Below, one piece after another: positions 8,450-16,974 of a stretch of 64,000 bases of DNA. Position 1 is the stretch's first letter, and each line of letters opens with the position of its first letter. The notes under the pieces were generated by a model. It did no database searches and had not been told where the DNA came from. It worked only from the letters and a program-made list of their open reading frames with translations. Where the stretch lies: the NCBI RefSeq assembly GCF_902477725.1, contig NZ_CABSIF010000003.1, forward strand, positions 62,001 through 126,000, read 5' to 3'. The stretch comes from an uncultured Desulfovibrio sp. (GTDB taxonomy: Bacteria > Desulfobacterota > Desulfovibrionia > Desulfovibrionales > Desulfovibrionaceae). The translations under genes were made by a program, and so were the position numbers.

Positions 8450-8887
8450 TCAAATGCTGAAATCGGGGATAGCGGATGCCTGAGCGTCCACAAGATCCTG
8501 AAGCGTGGTGCCGCCGTATACGTTTTCCAATGCCTGCCGCGCCCGCTGCCACAAAGGCATGAACACGCAGTCCGGCCCAAGGGAACACTTGCGCACAGGG
8601 CTGTCGCCCTCGCAGTCAAAAGGATGCACCGGGCCGTCCAGAAAGCGGATAACCTCGAGCGTGGTGATCTGGCTGGCAGAACGGGCCAGCATAAAGCCGC
8701 CAGCCTTGCCGCGGCGGCTGTCCACAAAGCCGCCGCGTCTGAGCTGGTTGAGAATGTTCTCAAGAAAACGCGGGGGAATGGCTTGTGCCTCTGCAATCTC
8801 CTGAATACGCGTGGGGCCGCTGCCCGTGCGCCGGGCAAGCTCAAACAGGGCACGCAAGCCGTATTGGCATTTGAGTGAAACGCTCAT
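8450..8887 (-). CDS. Rrf2-family transcriptional regulator with a possible Fe-S site
   Basis: A 145-residue Rrf2 winged-helix regulator. The N-terminal QYGLRALFELARR and the helix IQEIAEAQAIPPRFLENILNQL are diagnostic, followed by a GGFMLAR wing. Three cysteines lie in DCEGDSPVRKCSLGPDC, spaced C-x8-C-x5-C, similar to but not identical with the Fe-S cysteines of IscR (C-x5-C-x5-C). The start at 8887 has AAGGATTACCC upstream. Placement before cysK suggests control of cysteine synthesis, as CymR does in Firmicutes, perhaps with an Fe-S or sulfide signal. The regulatory target is inferred. Confidence 0.85.
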   Translation of the reverse strand: MSVSLKCQYGLRALFELARRTGSGPTRIQEIAEAQAIPPRFLENILNQLRRGGFVDSRRGKAGGFMLARSASQITTLEVIRFLDGPVHPFDCEGDSPVRKCSLGPDCVFMPLWQRARQALENVYGGTTLQDLVDAQASAIPDFSI

Positions 8888-8930
8888 GGGTAATCCTTGC
8901 GGGAAAAGGCGGTGCAACCGCAGGAAAAAA

Positions 8931-9617
8931 TCAGCCGAAGCTTACGGTCTCGCCGGGGGCCATTTCCACACAACGGCAGGACAGATGCAGGTTTTCAAGC
9001 TCAGCCCTGAACCCTGCTGCGCTCTGCGCCAGCACAGGGAACGTTCCCCAATGCATGGGAATGGCAGCCTTGCAGCGCAGCAGCTTGCAGGCCAGAGCTG
9101 CCTGACGCGCATCCATGGTAAACACGCCGCCCACGGGCAGCAGGGCCACGTCAATGCTGTAGAGCTGACCCCACAGATCCATGCCGCTGAAAATACAGGT
9201 GTCGCCCGCATGGTATACGGTGAGTCCATCGGGCATCCGCACAATATAGCCCGCCGGAGCGCCCGAATCGCTGGAATGGTAGGCCTGCGTCATGGTCATG
9301 CTCACGCCCTGGTGGGTCAGGGTGCCGCCCATGTTAAAGCCAATGCCGTTGAGAATCTGCTCTTGGGGCACACCTGCTTCGGCCAGCTTGCCCGCCGTGC
9401 CCACAATGGCCCCCAGCTGCGCGCCGGTGCGGCGGCACAGGGAAACGGCATCACCCACATGGTCGCCGTGGTCGTGGGTTACCAGCACAATATCCACATC
9501 ACCTGCCGCGCTGGACGATATCCCCGCAGAGGGAGCAAAAAAAGGATCAATGATCACCTGCGCGTCAGGCGCGCTGATTTTGAATGCCGAGTGTCCAAAC
9601 CAGGTTATGTCGCTCAT
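8931..9617 (-). CDS. Metal-dependent hydrolase, UPF0173/UlaG-like MBL fold
   Basis: A 228-residue cytoplasmic metallo-beta-lactamase-fold protein with no signal peptide. The N-terminal WFGHSAFKI, VTHDHGDHVGD near residue 52 and the later YHAGDT and MHWGTFPVL blocks are those of the UPF0173 group. Members are conserved but mostly uncharacterised hydrolases. The start at 9617 follows GGAGGCAGC. It ends 43 bases upstream of the Rrf2 gene start on the same strand, so the two may be co-transcribed. The substrate is unknown. Confidence 0.85.
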   Translation of the reverse strand: MSDITWFGHSAFKISAPDAQVIIDPFFAPSAGISSSAAGDVDIVLVTHDHGDHVGDAVSLCRRTGAQLGAIVGTAGKLAEAGVPQEQILNGIGFNMGGTLTHQGVSMTMTQAYHSSDSGAPAGYIVRMPDGLTVYHAGDTCIFSGMDLWGQLYSIDVALLPVGGVFTMDARQAALACKLLRCKAAIPMHWGTFPVLAQSAAGFRAELENLHLSCRCVEMAPGETVSFG

Positions 9618-9722
9618 GCTGCCTCCAGCGTAAGACTTTAACAATTCAGAAACATACGCGCCTTTGAGGAACGGAAGACGGCAAATGGAGGAGGAGCGGC
9701 GTGGTGCCGCCCTTTGCTTGCG

Positions 9723-10301
9723 CTAGGCCTGACCTGCCCAGCGGGCAAGACCATGCGCAAGGCCCACCTGATCAAAGATACGGCCGCAGAACTGTTCCAG
9801 CAGTTCCTCCACGCCAGCAGGCCGCAGATAAAAACAGGGAGAAAACGGCATGATCACCGCGCCAGCCTCGCGCAGGGTAAGCAGGTTGCGCAGATGGATG
9901 GCGGAAAGCGGGCTTTCGCGCGTGACCATCACCAGAGGCAAGCGCTCCTTCAACGCCACATCCGCAGCCCGGTGCACAAGGTTGCGCGTGGCGCCGCTGG
10001 CAATGGCCCCGACTGTTCCCATGGAGCACGGCACAAGCAGCATGGCTGCTGGTTCGCTGCCGCCCCGCCACCACGAGCCGCTGGCCGGGCCTGCGCCCAG
10101 GTCTTCCGCAGCATATACGGTGTGCGCCAGAGCCGTGAGCCGCTCGGCGTCCGCGCCGCATTCCGCCCGCAGCACGGCCCGCGCACCATCGGAAACCACG
10201 CAGTGGGTGCGCACTTCGGGCATGGCCGCCAGCAGCCGCATGAGGCACAGGGCCAAGGGCATGCCGCTGGCCCCGCTCACCCCAACAAGAATATCACGCA
10301 T
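9723..10301 (-). CDS. ubiX: UbiX-family flavin prenyltransferase
   Basis: A 192-residue flavoprotein of the UbiX/Pad1 family, which makes the prenylated FMN cofactor used by UbiD-type decarboxylases. The N-terminal VGVSGASGMPLAL is the FMN-binding start, VPCSMGTVGAIASG and MVTRESPLSAIHLRNLL are conserved family blocks. The start at 10301 follows GGAGAATGC; an upstream ATG at 10391 is less likely. No ubiD gene is in the window. It is transcribed leftward, away from tRNA-Arg. Confidence 0.88.
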   Translation of the reverse strand: MRDILVGVSGASGMPLALCLMRLLAAMPEVRTHCVVSDGARAVLRAECGADAERLTALAHTVYAAEDLGAGPASGSWWRGGSEPAAMLLVPCSMGTVGAIASGATRNLVHRAADVALKERLPLVMVTRESPLSAIHLRNLLTLREAGAVIMPFSPCFYLRPAGVEELLEQFCGRIFDQVGLAHGLARWAGQA

Positions 10302-10487
10302 GCATTCTCCGCATAAAATATCACAGAGCAATTGCTCCTCATCCTGATTTTTAACGCACATTGCTACGGCGCGCAAACCTGCCTCTCCCATAGTGTCTGC
10401 GGGAAAGGGCGCGCGAGTTGGTAGACAGTCGGTTCAGCCCTACGCCTTGACAGCCGCCAATACAAAGCATATCAGAAATGTTCTTAT

Positions 10488-10564
<77 letters not shown>

Positions 10565-10745
10565 TCAAGAATTCAAGCGGTTAGCTGTAAAAAGCTGACC
10601 GCTTTTTGTATATTTTCTTCTCCACGCCTTTCCTTCAGCGCAGTTCTTGCAAGTCGCGGTTTTGTATAATTTATGGCCCCATTGAACCATTCATTTACCT
10701 ATAGTATTCAACGTGTCACTTTCAAATACTTTAAGCGGGAGACGC

Positions 10746-11333
10746 ATGCGCCACTTATCTTTTATTATAATGATACTGCTGATATTGTGTGGATGCACAA
10801 AACGACTGACAGATTTTGGTCCGCCTGAATTCGGAACTATAGAGCGCGGTGAAACTGTATATATTGTACCGGATAGTGGAATACTTCATGGCGATGACCG
10901 AAGAGAAGGCTACGGCATGCCTGTAGATAGCACACGATATCCAGATATTGAAGTTCAGTTAGCGAAAATGTTCCAGAAATCCTTTACCCCATTTACAAGG
11001 CAGGCCATTATCGGTGATCGACACGAGCCTTGGTACAAAGACAATGAATTGGCTAAGGCCAACAATGCGCGTTATATAGTATACCTGTATTTATATACCG
11101 CACAGACTTCACGTCTTAATGAAAAAGACCCACAACGATATATGATAGTTACCATAAAGGTCATGGATTTAAAAATTTCTTCTTTGCCGCGATCCATATC
11201 TGTGCGCTTTGAATTGGGTGTTATTAATCCTCAGGATGTCACCACGATGTTATGGAAAGATTTTCAGCCCGCGTTTCGCAAGATTGCGAAACTCTTATTT
11301 GAAGGAGAACCCTGCTCACGCATAACGCTGTGA
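10746..11333 (+). CDS. Putative lipoprotein, DUF4823-like, AT-rich
   Basis: A 195-residue protein with a short basic N-terminus, a hydrophobic stretch and a lipobox-like ILLILCGC, so it is probably lipid-anchored. The mature part has the pattern YIVPDSGILHGDDRR and a later ARYIVYLYLYTAQ strand. This reminds me of the DUF4823 lipoprotein family, but I cannot confirm it without a search. The start at 10746 follows GGGAGACGC. The base composition is clearly more AT-rich than its neighbours, and the gene sits just after tRNA-Arg, which suggests acquisition by transfer. No integrase is seen. Function unknown. Confidence 0.7.
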   Translation: MRHLSFIIMILLILCGCTKRLTDFGPPEFGTIERGETVYIVPDSGILHGDDRREGYGMPVDSTRYPDIEVQLAKMFQKSFTPFTRQAIIGDRHEPWYKDNELAKANNARYIVYLYLYTAQTSRLNEKDPQRYMIVTIKVMDLKISSLPRSISVRFELGVINPQDVTTMLWKDFQPAFRKIAKLLFEGEPCSRITL

Positions 11334-11572
11334 CCAGGGGATTGGTATGGGGCTGTTTTTGTAGTCAGAAACATGGCCGCAGTGATGCAGGATTGATTTG
11401 AGACGGCACTACAGCCGCCCTGCGTGAAATGTTCTCGCCATTCCTTCCATTTTTTGATGCATGCGCTTACGCGCCGTGCATTATCGGCACGGCAAATTCT
11501 TACCCTCATGGCAAAGCCGCCCATTTTGCACGCGGCTGGCGCAGCCCACTGGCCTACCGGGCTGCTGCACCC

Positions 11573-12583
11573 TCACCCGAGCCTGCTGACCACCGCTTCG
11601 AGTCTGGCCCTAACCATTGCTTCTTTTTCCAGCTTTTGCTGCAAGTCGGCAATGGCTGCCTCAGCTTTTTCAATGGTACCGCACAGCCCGCCGAGCAGTG
11701 AAAACGCGCCACCCTCAAGAAATTCAGCATTTTCTACTGTTCCCGCATAGGGGCTGCCGCCAAAGCGTTGCCAACGGGCATAGTCCCGCTGCCACTCAGG
11801 AAAGCAGGTGGCGGTGAGGCCGTCATTCCACAGTTTGTACGCTCCAAAGGCATGAACCACAGGCGCAAAGGCCGCCGCTGGATTACGTGGATGCGCGTTG
11901 AAGCCCTGTGGTAGCTGAAAAACGCTCTGCGGATACTGCCGCAGCAGCATCTGCGCCAACAGGTTAAAGGCCGCCTGATCAGGGTAACGCAACTTCGCGC
12001 CGTGCCGACACACAAATTCCAAGCAGCCCTGACGCAGGGCCTCCGGCGCTGGCAAATCATTACGGAATACGATGACGCCCGAATTCAGGTTGTCAGCGCC
12101 TCCGTCAAATCCCTCAATAGCTTCGTGCAGATTAATCTGCGCAGGTTTGGCCCCCGGAGGGTCGGAAAACTCCGGGTCTTCCAGCGCCAACCCCAGGGGG
12201 CCGCAATCAAACAGGCCTTCCAGACTATCCTGAACCAGCACGTCCGCATCAAGCCATACAACAGACGTATAGCGTTGCAGCAGGTCAAAGCAGTCAAATT
12301 TTGCCAGACTGAGCGGCGAAAAGACCTCCAGCGCCTCCGCCGTCAGCTCTGCGGGCACAGGCCTAAACGGCACAAGCTGCGCACCAAGGCTTTGCAGTAT
12401 CGCGGCATCGGTTTCCAGCAGTGATTCATCGCAAAAAACGATGATGTCGGCCTCCATCCCCGGATTATGCCGCCGAAGCGCCAGCAGCACCGTGCCAGCG
12501 GCAAAGGCCCAGTTGCCGGTTACGCCTGTGACCACCGCGCGGGGGAACCTCACGTCAATGCGGCCTTCAAATGCATCATGCAT
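11573..12583 (-). CDS. GT8-like glycosyltransferase
   Basis: A 336-residue nucleotide-sugar transferase. The DxD motif is visible in VVWLDADVLVQDSL, followed by LNSGVIVFRND and YPDQAAFNLL, the typical order of GT8-like enzymes. A final coiled-coil-like tail (about the last 35 residues, AEAAIADLQQKLEKEA) is unusual for the fold and may mediate oligomerisation. The start at 12583 follows AGGAGCCAGCC. It lies in a loose leftward cluster with two other glycosyltransferases, so a role in surface polysaccharide or glycoprotein decoration is likely. Donor and acceptor are unknown. Confidence 0.7.
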   Translation of the reverse strand: MHDAFEGRIDVRFPRAVVTGVTGNWAFAAGTVLLALRRHNPGMEADIIVFCDESLLETDAAILQSLGAQLVPFRPVPAELTAEALEVFSPLSLAKFDCFDLLQRYTSVVWLDADVLVQDSLEGLFDCGPLGLALEDPEFSDPPGAKPAQINLHEAIEGFDGGADNLNSGVIVFRNDLPAPEALRQGCLEFVCRHGAKLRYPDQAAFNLLAQMLLRQYPQSVFQLPQGFNAHPRNPAAAFAPVVHAFGAYKLWNDGLTATCFPEWQRDYARWQRFGGSPYAGTVENAEFLEGGAFSLLGGLCGTIEKAEAAIADLQQKLEKEAMVRARLEAVVSRLG

Positions 12584-12647
12584 GGCTGGCTCCTGATGTC
12601 GCTTTACGCAGCCCGCAGGCTGCCTCAATGACCCCGGCACAAGACCG

Positions 12648-12699
12648 GAAAAAGCCCGTTTCGGACGGGGTAGTCTGGTTACCCCGGCCTGAAACGGGC
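12648..12699 (-). terminator. Terminator after the iron alcohol dehydrogenase
   Basis: On the minus strand GCCCGTTTC pairs with GAAACGGGC, with an inner GGGGTA/TACCCC helix, and TTTTTCC follows. It lies 28 bases past the stop codon of the leftward dehydrogenase gene. Confidence 0.75.
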
Positions 12700-12726
12700 C
12701 AACAATGCTTTATACGCCAGTCTCAC

Positions 12727-13902
12727 CTACCGCGAGGCAGCAAAAATGGCGACAATATCGGGCGGCAACAGTTTTTTTACGCTGCCAATGTGGGTTTTGC
12801 CCACAAGGGCCTTCTCGGCCATTTCGGCAATCTGCGCATCAGTAGGCGCGAGATTCAGCTCTTTCAGCGAGGTGGGCATGTGCAGCGAGCGGAAAAACCG
12901 CTCCATGGCCTCAATGCCCCGCAAGCCCGTGATGGTTTCCGTTTCCGCCGGGGCAATGCCCAGGACCCGTTCTGCAAACAGGGCAAAGCGGTCAGGCCGC
13001 AGGGGCAGCACATGGCGCGCCCAGCTGCCCCATATGGCAGACAGCCCCGCACCGTGAGCCACGTCAAACATGCCGCTCAGCTCGTGTTCAATCATGTGAG
13101 TGGCCCAGTCGCCGCCGTCAGAACCGCAGCCGGTCAGTCCGTTGTGCGAAAGGCTGCCGGCCCACATGACTTCGGCTCTGGAGTCGTAGTTGGCCGGATC
13201 ATCGCGCAGTACGGCGGCATGGTGCATGACCACGCGCATGAGGCCCTCGCCGATGCTGTCCGTTATATCCATGTTCGAGCCGTGCCCGAAGTAGCGTTCC
13301 ATGGTGTGCATGAGAATATCCACGCATCCGCAGGCCGTCTGAAAGGGCGGCAGCGACATGGTCAGCTCCGGATTCATGACGGCAAAGGCCGGACGGGCCA
13401 TATCCGTCTTGAAGCTGCGCTTGAAGCCGTTTTCCTCGTTGGTCACAACGGTCGAACTGCTCATCTCGCTGCCTGCGGCGGCGATGGTCACCACGCAGCC
13501 AATGGGCAGGCATGCGTCCGGCTTGCGCTTGCCCATGTAATAATCCCACACGTCCCCCTCGTTGGCTGCGCCGTAAGCAATAGCCTTGGCCGAGTCGATA
13601 ACGCTGCCGCCGCCCACTGCCAGCACAAAATCCACCTGTTCTCTGCGCGCCAGTTCAATGCCCTCGCGGATCAACGAAAGCCGGGGGTTGGGCACTACAC
13701 CGCCAAGGGTCACAAAGGACAGACCTTCAGCCTCGAGAGAGGTCTTGACCCTGGCCACAAGGCCCGAGCGCAGGGCGCTCTGCCCGCCAAAGTGTATAAG
13801 CACCTTGCGGCATTTGCAGGCTTTGGCGAGTGCACCGGTCTGCTGCTCTGTATTTTTGCCGAAAACAACCCTGGTGGGCGTGTAGTACGTAAAATCGTGC
13901 AT
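12727..13902 (-). CDS. Iron-containing alcohol dehydrogenase (butanol dehydrogenase type)
   Basis: A 391-residue class III alcohol dehydrogenase of the BdhA/YqhD type. It starts with MHDFTYYTPTRVVFGK, carries VGGGSVIDSAKAIA for NAD(P)H binding, and has the metal-site region in CVDILMHTMERYF, WATHMIEHELSG and DVAHGAGLS. It reduces aldehydes or oxidises alcohols with NAD(P)H and is cytoplasmic. AGGAGGATTACC precedes the start. It has its own terminator, so its position between glycosyltransferases may not reflect a shared pathway. The exact substrate is unknown. Confidence 0.88.
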   Translation of the reverse strand: MHDFTYYTPTRVVFGKNTEQQTGALAKACKCRKVLIHFGGQSALRSGLVARVKTSLEAEGLSFVTLGGVVPNPRLSLIREGIELARREQVDFVLAVGGGSVIDSAKAIAYGAANEGDVWDYYMGKRKPDACLPIGCVVTIAAAGSEMSSSTVVTNEENGFKRSFKTDMARPAFAVMNPELTMSLPPFQTACGCVDILMHTMERYFGHGSNMDITDSIGEGLMRVVMHHAAVLRDDPANYDSRAEVMWAGSLSHNGLTGCGSDGGDWATHMIEHELSGMFDVAHGAGLSAIWGSWARHVLPLRPDRFALFAERVLGIAPAETETITGLRGIEAMERFFRSLHMPTSLKELNLAPTDAQIAEMAEKALVGKTHIGSVKKLLPPDIVAIFAASR

Positions 13903-13962
13903 GGTAATCCTCCTGACTGTAAAGAACGCGCGGGCCCAAAGCGCCCTGCCAGGGCGTGAGCA

Positions 13963-14913
13963 TCAGATATTTTCTGCCAGCGCCGCGAGCGAAAGTGTAC
14001 GCAAGAGCCTGCCTGTCTGATCCGCCTGTGCTGCATCCGCCGAGGCTTCGCGCAGAATGCGCGCCATAAAAACAAGCATATGGCGTTGCATATATTCATC
14101 GTGCCCATAACGGGCTGCCCAGGCCTGCCAGAGGGTATCAAGCCAGCGTAGCGCTGCTCCCGGCTCTGTCAGCCCGCCATAGATCAGCCCTGCGTGCAGT
14201 GCCGCCTGTGCGCCTGTCGCCCGGATACCCAGCGGAGGAAACACATGCCCAAGCAGAGCGCGCATATGCCACTGGCGGGCATGGGCTGCTGACGTATAAC
14301 GATAGTGTAGCAGCGGCTCTTGCAAATTGACTGCCTGCAATCCGGCCTTGAGCAGGGCATCGGCCCAAAAGCCCATGTCCTCCGCCCTTGCAAGCGCCGC
14401 GTCATAGCGTAAGCCAAAGGCGCGCACCGCGTCCAGCCGCACCATGACGCAGCAGTTGGGCACGGGGACCCCAAAGAGCGCGGCCGCGCGGGCGGCATCC
14501 GGCTGTTCTGGAAAGAGTTCAAGTGCGCTGGACTGCCCGAAGTACTGGATGCCCGCACCGCAGATGTGGATGTCGGGCTTGGCCTCAAGGCAGGCATGTT
14601 GCGCTTCCAGCCGATGGGGCATGGCTATGTCGTCCGCGTCCATCCAGGCCAGATACCTGCCGCGCGCACGGCCCATGGCCATATTGCGCGCCGTGGCCCG
14701 CCCCTTGTTGGCAGGCAGGCGCTCAACGCGAACCCTCTTGTCGGCGCAGGATTGTGCGAGGGCAAGGGTATTGTCTGTGGAGCCATCGTCCACCACCAGC
14801 AGCTCAAAGTCTTCAAAGCTCTGGGCCAGGATGGACTCTATCGCTTCAAGCAGATGGGAGGCGGCATTATAGGCGGGCATTGCCACAGTGATTTCTGGAG
14901 TGGACGAACTCAC
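13963..14913 (-). CDS. Family 2 glycosyltransferase
   Basis: A 316-residue GT-A enzyme. It opens with ITVAMPAYNAASHLLEAIESIL, then VVDDGSTDNT and the catalytic-metal motif AWMDADD, all standard for GT2. The start is GTG at 14913, with a GGGGGGAAC purine run about six bases upstream. This GTG overlaps the TGA of the gene before it (GTGA), so translation is coupled. The C-terminal third has no obvious membrane span. It probably extends a surface glycan together with the GT10-like partner. Confidence 0.85.
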   Translation of the reverse strand: MSSSTPEITVAMPAYNAASHLLEAIESILAQSFEDFELLVVDDGSTDNTLALAQSCADKRVRVERLPANKGRATARNMAMGRARGRYLAWMDADDIAMPHRLEAQHACLEAKPDIHICGAGIQYFGQSSALELFPEQPDAARAAALFGVPVPNCCVMVRLDAVRAFGLRYDAALARAEDMGFWADALLKAGLQAVNLQEPLLHYRYTSAAHARQWHMRALLGHVFPPLGIRATGAQAALHAGLIYGGLTEPGAALRWLDTLWQAWAARYGHDEYMQRHMLVFMARILREASADAAQADQTGRLLRTLSLAALAENI

Positions 14914-15953
14914 AGGCGTTCCCCCCTCACCTGCCTGTACATGGCGGCCACATCATCGCGCCCCGAGCCAAATATGGGTTCCGGTCTGCCGAGCGCAGGC
15001 TGTCTGCGGCAATAATCCGGCGCTGTTTCCATCATCCGGGCTGCGCGGGCAAAAACGTTGGTGGTTTCCAGTATCCAGTTGCGGCACTGGGCAAGCTCTG
15101 CTTGCCGGGCCTCCCACAAACGGCTCTTGATTGCAGACAGAATGCTCTGCGCACAGGCTTCCAGATCGCCAAGCGGCAAGGGCACAAATCCGGGTGCGGG
15201 GCAAACAGCGCCAAGGTTGGGTGCTCCAAGATAGAGCGGCAGCGCCCAGCCAAGCCAGGCATCGGACAGTTTTTCTGTCCAGAAGTTGTCCAGGTAGTTG
15301 TTCTCAAGCACCACATGGTACTTATAGGGCGCAATGGCCGACATTTTGTCATCCACGGGATTGAATTCGCGCCCGTACACGTGCAGCGCGTCCCCAAGCC
15401 TCTCTTTGAGCATACTTACCAGTGCAAGTCGTGCACGCTGTGCCGACGTTGCCGTCTTGGTGGAACAGACTACGGAAATCAAGCCTGTTTTTTCTGGCAT
15501 GGGAAATGTGCGCAATTCGTTAAGGCTGCTGAATTTACTTATGTTTTTCCCTGATGAGCGTTCGACGCCGTAGTGCCAGCTCAGACAGGGGTTGCTGATG
15601 ACCATGCTGCGCCGCTCGACACCGCGCAAGTCATAAGGAGACACCACCGTGCCGAACTGGCCGAGGAAGGATCGGGGATATTTTTTGATCTCAGGCGGCT
15701 CGGTGACAAAGAGGATGCGTCGTTCACGGGGCACTGTGGTGCTGAAACCCGCCGGGGCTTCGTCAAAAACCACGAGCCATGTGCTGGAAGTTTCTGCCGA
15801 AGTGGGAAGCGAGGAAAAGGAGCGGGGGGTTGGCGAGGCCAGCACAAATTGCACACGGCCCATAGCGCCGTTGCCGTCTTCTGTCTGCCGCATCCAGGGC
15901 CAGGCCTCGGGGATGGTGGCAAAATAGCACAACAGGGTCGAACTTTCAGCCAC
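14910..15953 (-). CDS. GT10-like (fucosyltransferase-family) glycosyltransferase
   Basis: A 347-residue protein whose second half carries YKYHVVLENNYLDNFWTEKL and GWALPLYLGAPN, closely following the alpha-1,3-fucosyltransferase motif (YKF..FENS..DY.TEKL..., PV.LG). The N-terminal half is less conserved and has no signal peptide. The start is GTG at 15953 after GCGAGGC. It overlaps the downstream GT2 gene by four bases. Transfer of fucose or a related deoxy-sugar from a GDP donor is plausible. If real, the product might mimic a host-like epitope, but the acceptor is not known. Confidence 0.7.
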   Translation of the reverse strand: MAESSTLLCYFATIPEAWPWMRQTEDGNGAMGRVQFVLASPTPRSFSSLPTSAETSSTWLVVFDEAPAGFSTTVPRERRILFVTEPPEIKKYPRSFLGQFGTVVSPYDLRGVERRSMVISNPCLSWHYGVERSSGKNISKFSSLNELRTFPMPEKTGLISVVCSTKTATSAQRARLALVSMLKERLGDALHVYGREFNPVDDKMSAIAPYKYHVVLENNYLDNFWTEKLSDAWLGWALPLYLGAPNLGAVCPAPGFVPLPLGDLEACAQSILSAIKSRLWEARQAELAQCRNWILETTNVFARAARMMETAPDYCRRQPALGRPEPIFGSGRDDVAAMYRQVRGERL

Positions 15954-16058
15954 AAAAGCCTCGCAATGACAAGGCCCCGGCCCGCTTTTTTCTGGTCAGA
16001 GGCCGGTTAGCAATACCCTTTGCCCAGGGCGCATCGGCAACGGATGTTGAAAATCACT

Positions 16059-16883
16059 TTAATGCTCAACTGCGTAGATATTGCGGAACACAACGCCATT
16101 TTCCTGGCTTCGCACTTCAAGAATGACCTGGGCGTTGGTGAGGCTCATGGGGTGCTCGGCAGAAGCAACCATGACGGCGCGCTTGAACCGACTGATACGA
16201 AAACTGCCCACATCTTCGGGCTCAAAGCGCAGGGAATATTTTTTGCCATCGGCTGTCAGCAATGTGCCGCTAACTACACCCGAAAGTATCTTCTGGTTGT
16301 CGGCATTGCGCAAATCCAGTGCGACGCGCAGTTTGCCGCCTCGTATTTCACGCACTTGCACATTCCCTACCTTGACGTAATCAAGGTCAATGGAGGGAAA
16401 GTCCTCATGCCCCGGCCCTTCGGTGGTGCGGGCCGCATCGCTGGCCCCGCCCTGAGGCTTTTCGGCCGCAGCCCCGCCTGTAATTGCGGGGCCTTCACCA
16501 GGTGCCTCCGCAGCTGCGCCGCCTGTGCTGAGTCTGCGCAGCACAAGCTCCCGGCCTGGAATATTTTCTTCGCGCAACAGTTCTTCAAGGTGTTCCAGCC
16601 GCTCTGCATTGGCCTGCGCCGTCTGCGAATCGCTTTCAAAGCGCAGCACATTGTCCCGCAACTGCACGTTCTGCTGCCACAAAGTCCAGCACAGCCAGCC
16701 CAGAACAGCGCACGCAACAGGCAGACAGGCCATAACCCCAAGGACTCCCACAAACCGCCCCCTGCGCACTCGAAAGCTGCGCCTGGGGCCGTTATCCCGC
16801 ATCAGGATTATGCTGAGATTTTCGCGGTACTTCAAACGGTCCTCACGAACTTTGGCGTTTGAAATTTCGGGATGGCCGCACAC
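16059..16883 (-). CDS. Membrane-anchored coiled-coil protein of unknown function
   Basis: A 274-residue protein. A basic segment (about residues 30-45, RRSFRVRRGRF) precedes one membrane helix (about 45-68), then a short coiled coil (about 70-105), an Ala/Gly/Pro-rich linker, and a beta-rich C-terminal domain from about residue 165. The topology suggests an inner-membrane anchor with a periplasmic domain. The start is GTG at 16883 after AAGGTG; internal starts are possible. It follows the L,D-transpeptidase gene on the same strand by 91 bases, so an envelope role is likely. I do not recognise the family. Confidence 0.65.
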   Translation of the reverse strand: MCGHPEISNAKVREDRLKYRENLSIILMRDNGPRRSFRVRRGRFVGVLGVMACLPVACAVLGWLCWTLWQQNVQLRDNVLRFESDSQTAQANAERLEHLEELLREENIPGRELVLRRLSTGGAAAEAPGEGPAITGGAAAEKPQGGASDAARTTEGPGHEDFPSIDLDYVKVGNVQVREIRGGKLRVALDLRNADNQKILSGVVSGTLLTADGKKYSLRFEPEDVGSFRISRFKRAVMVASAEHPMSLTNAQVILEVRSQENGVVFRNIYAVEH

Positions 16884-16974
16884 AACACCTTGTTATGATA
16901 CCTCGCCATAAAACCGGGCAAACTGTTTGACCAGCCTTTGCCCCCTGTCCAATGAGGCAAAACGGCAGAAGTCC

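Noticed and set aside
12571..13959. 462-codon plus-strand open frame
   Set aside because: It is antisense to the iron alcohol dehydrogenase, which has clear motifs, a ribosome binding site and a terminator.
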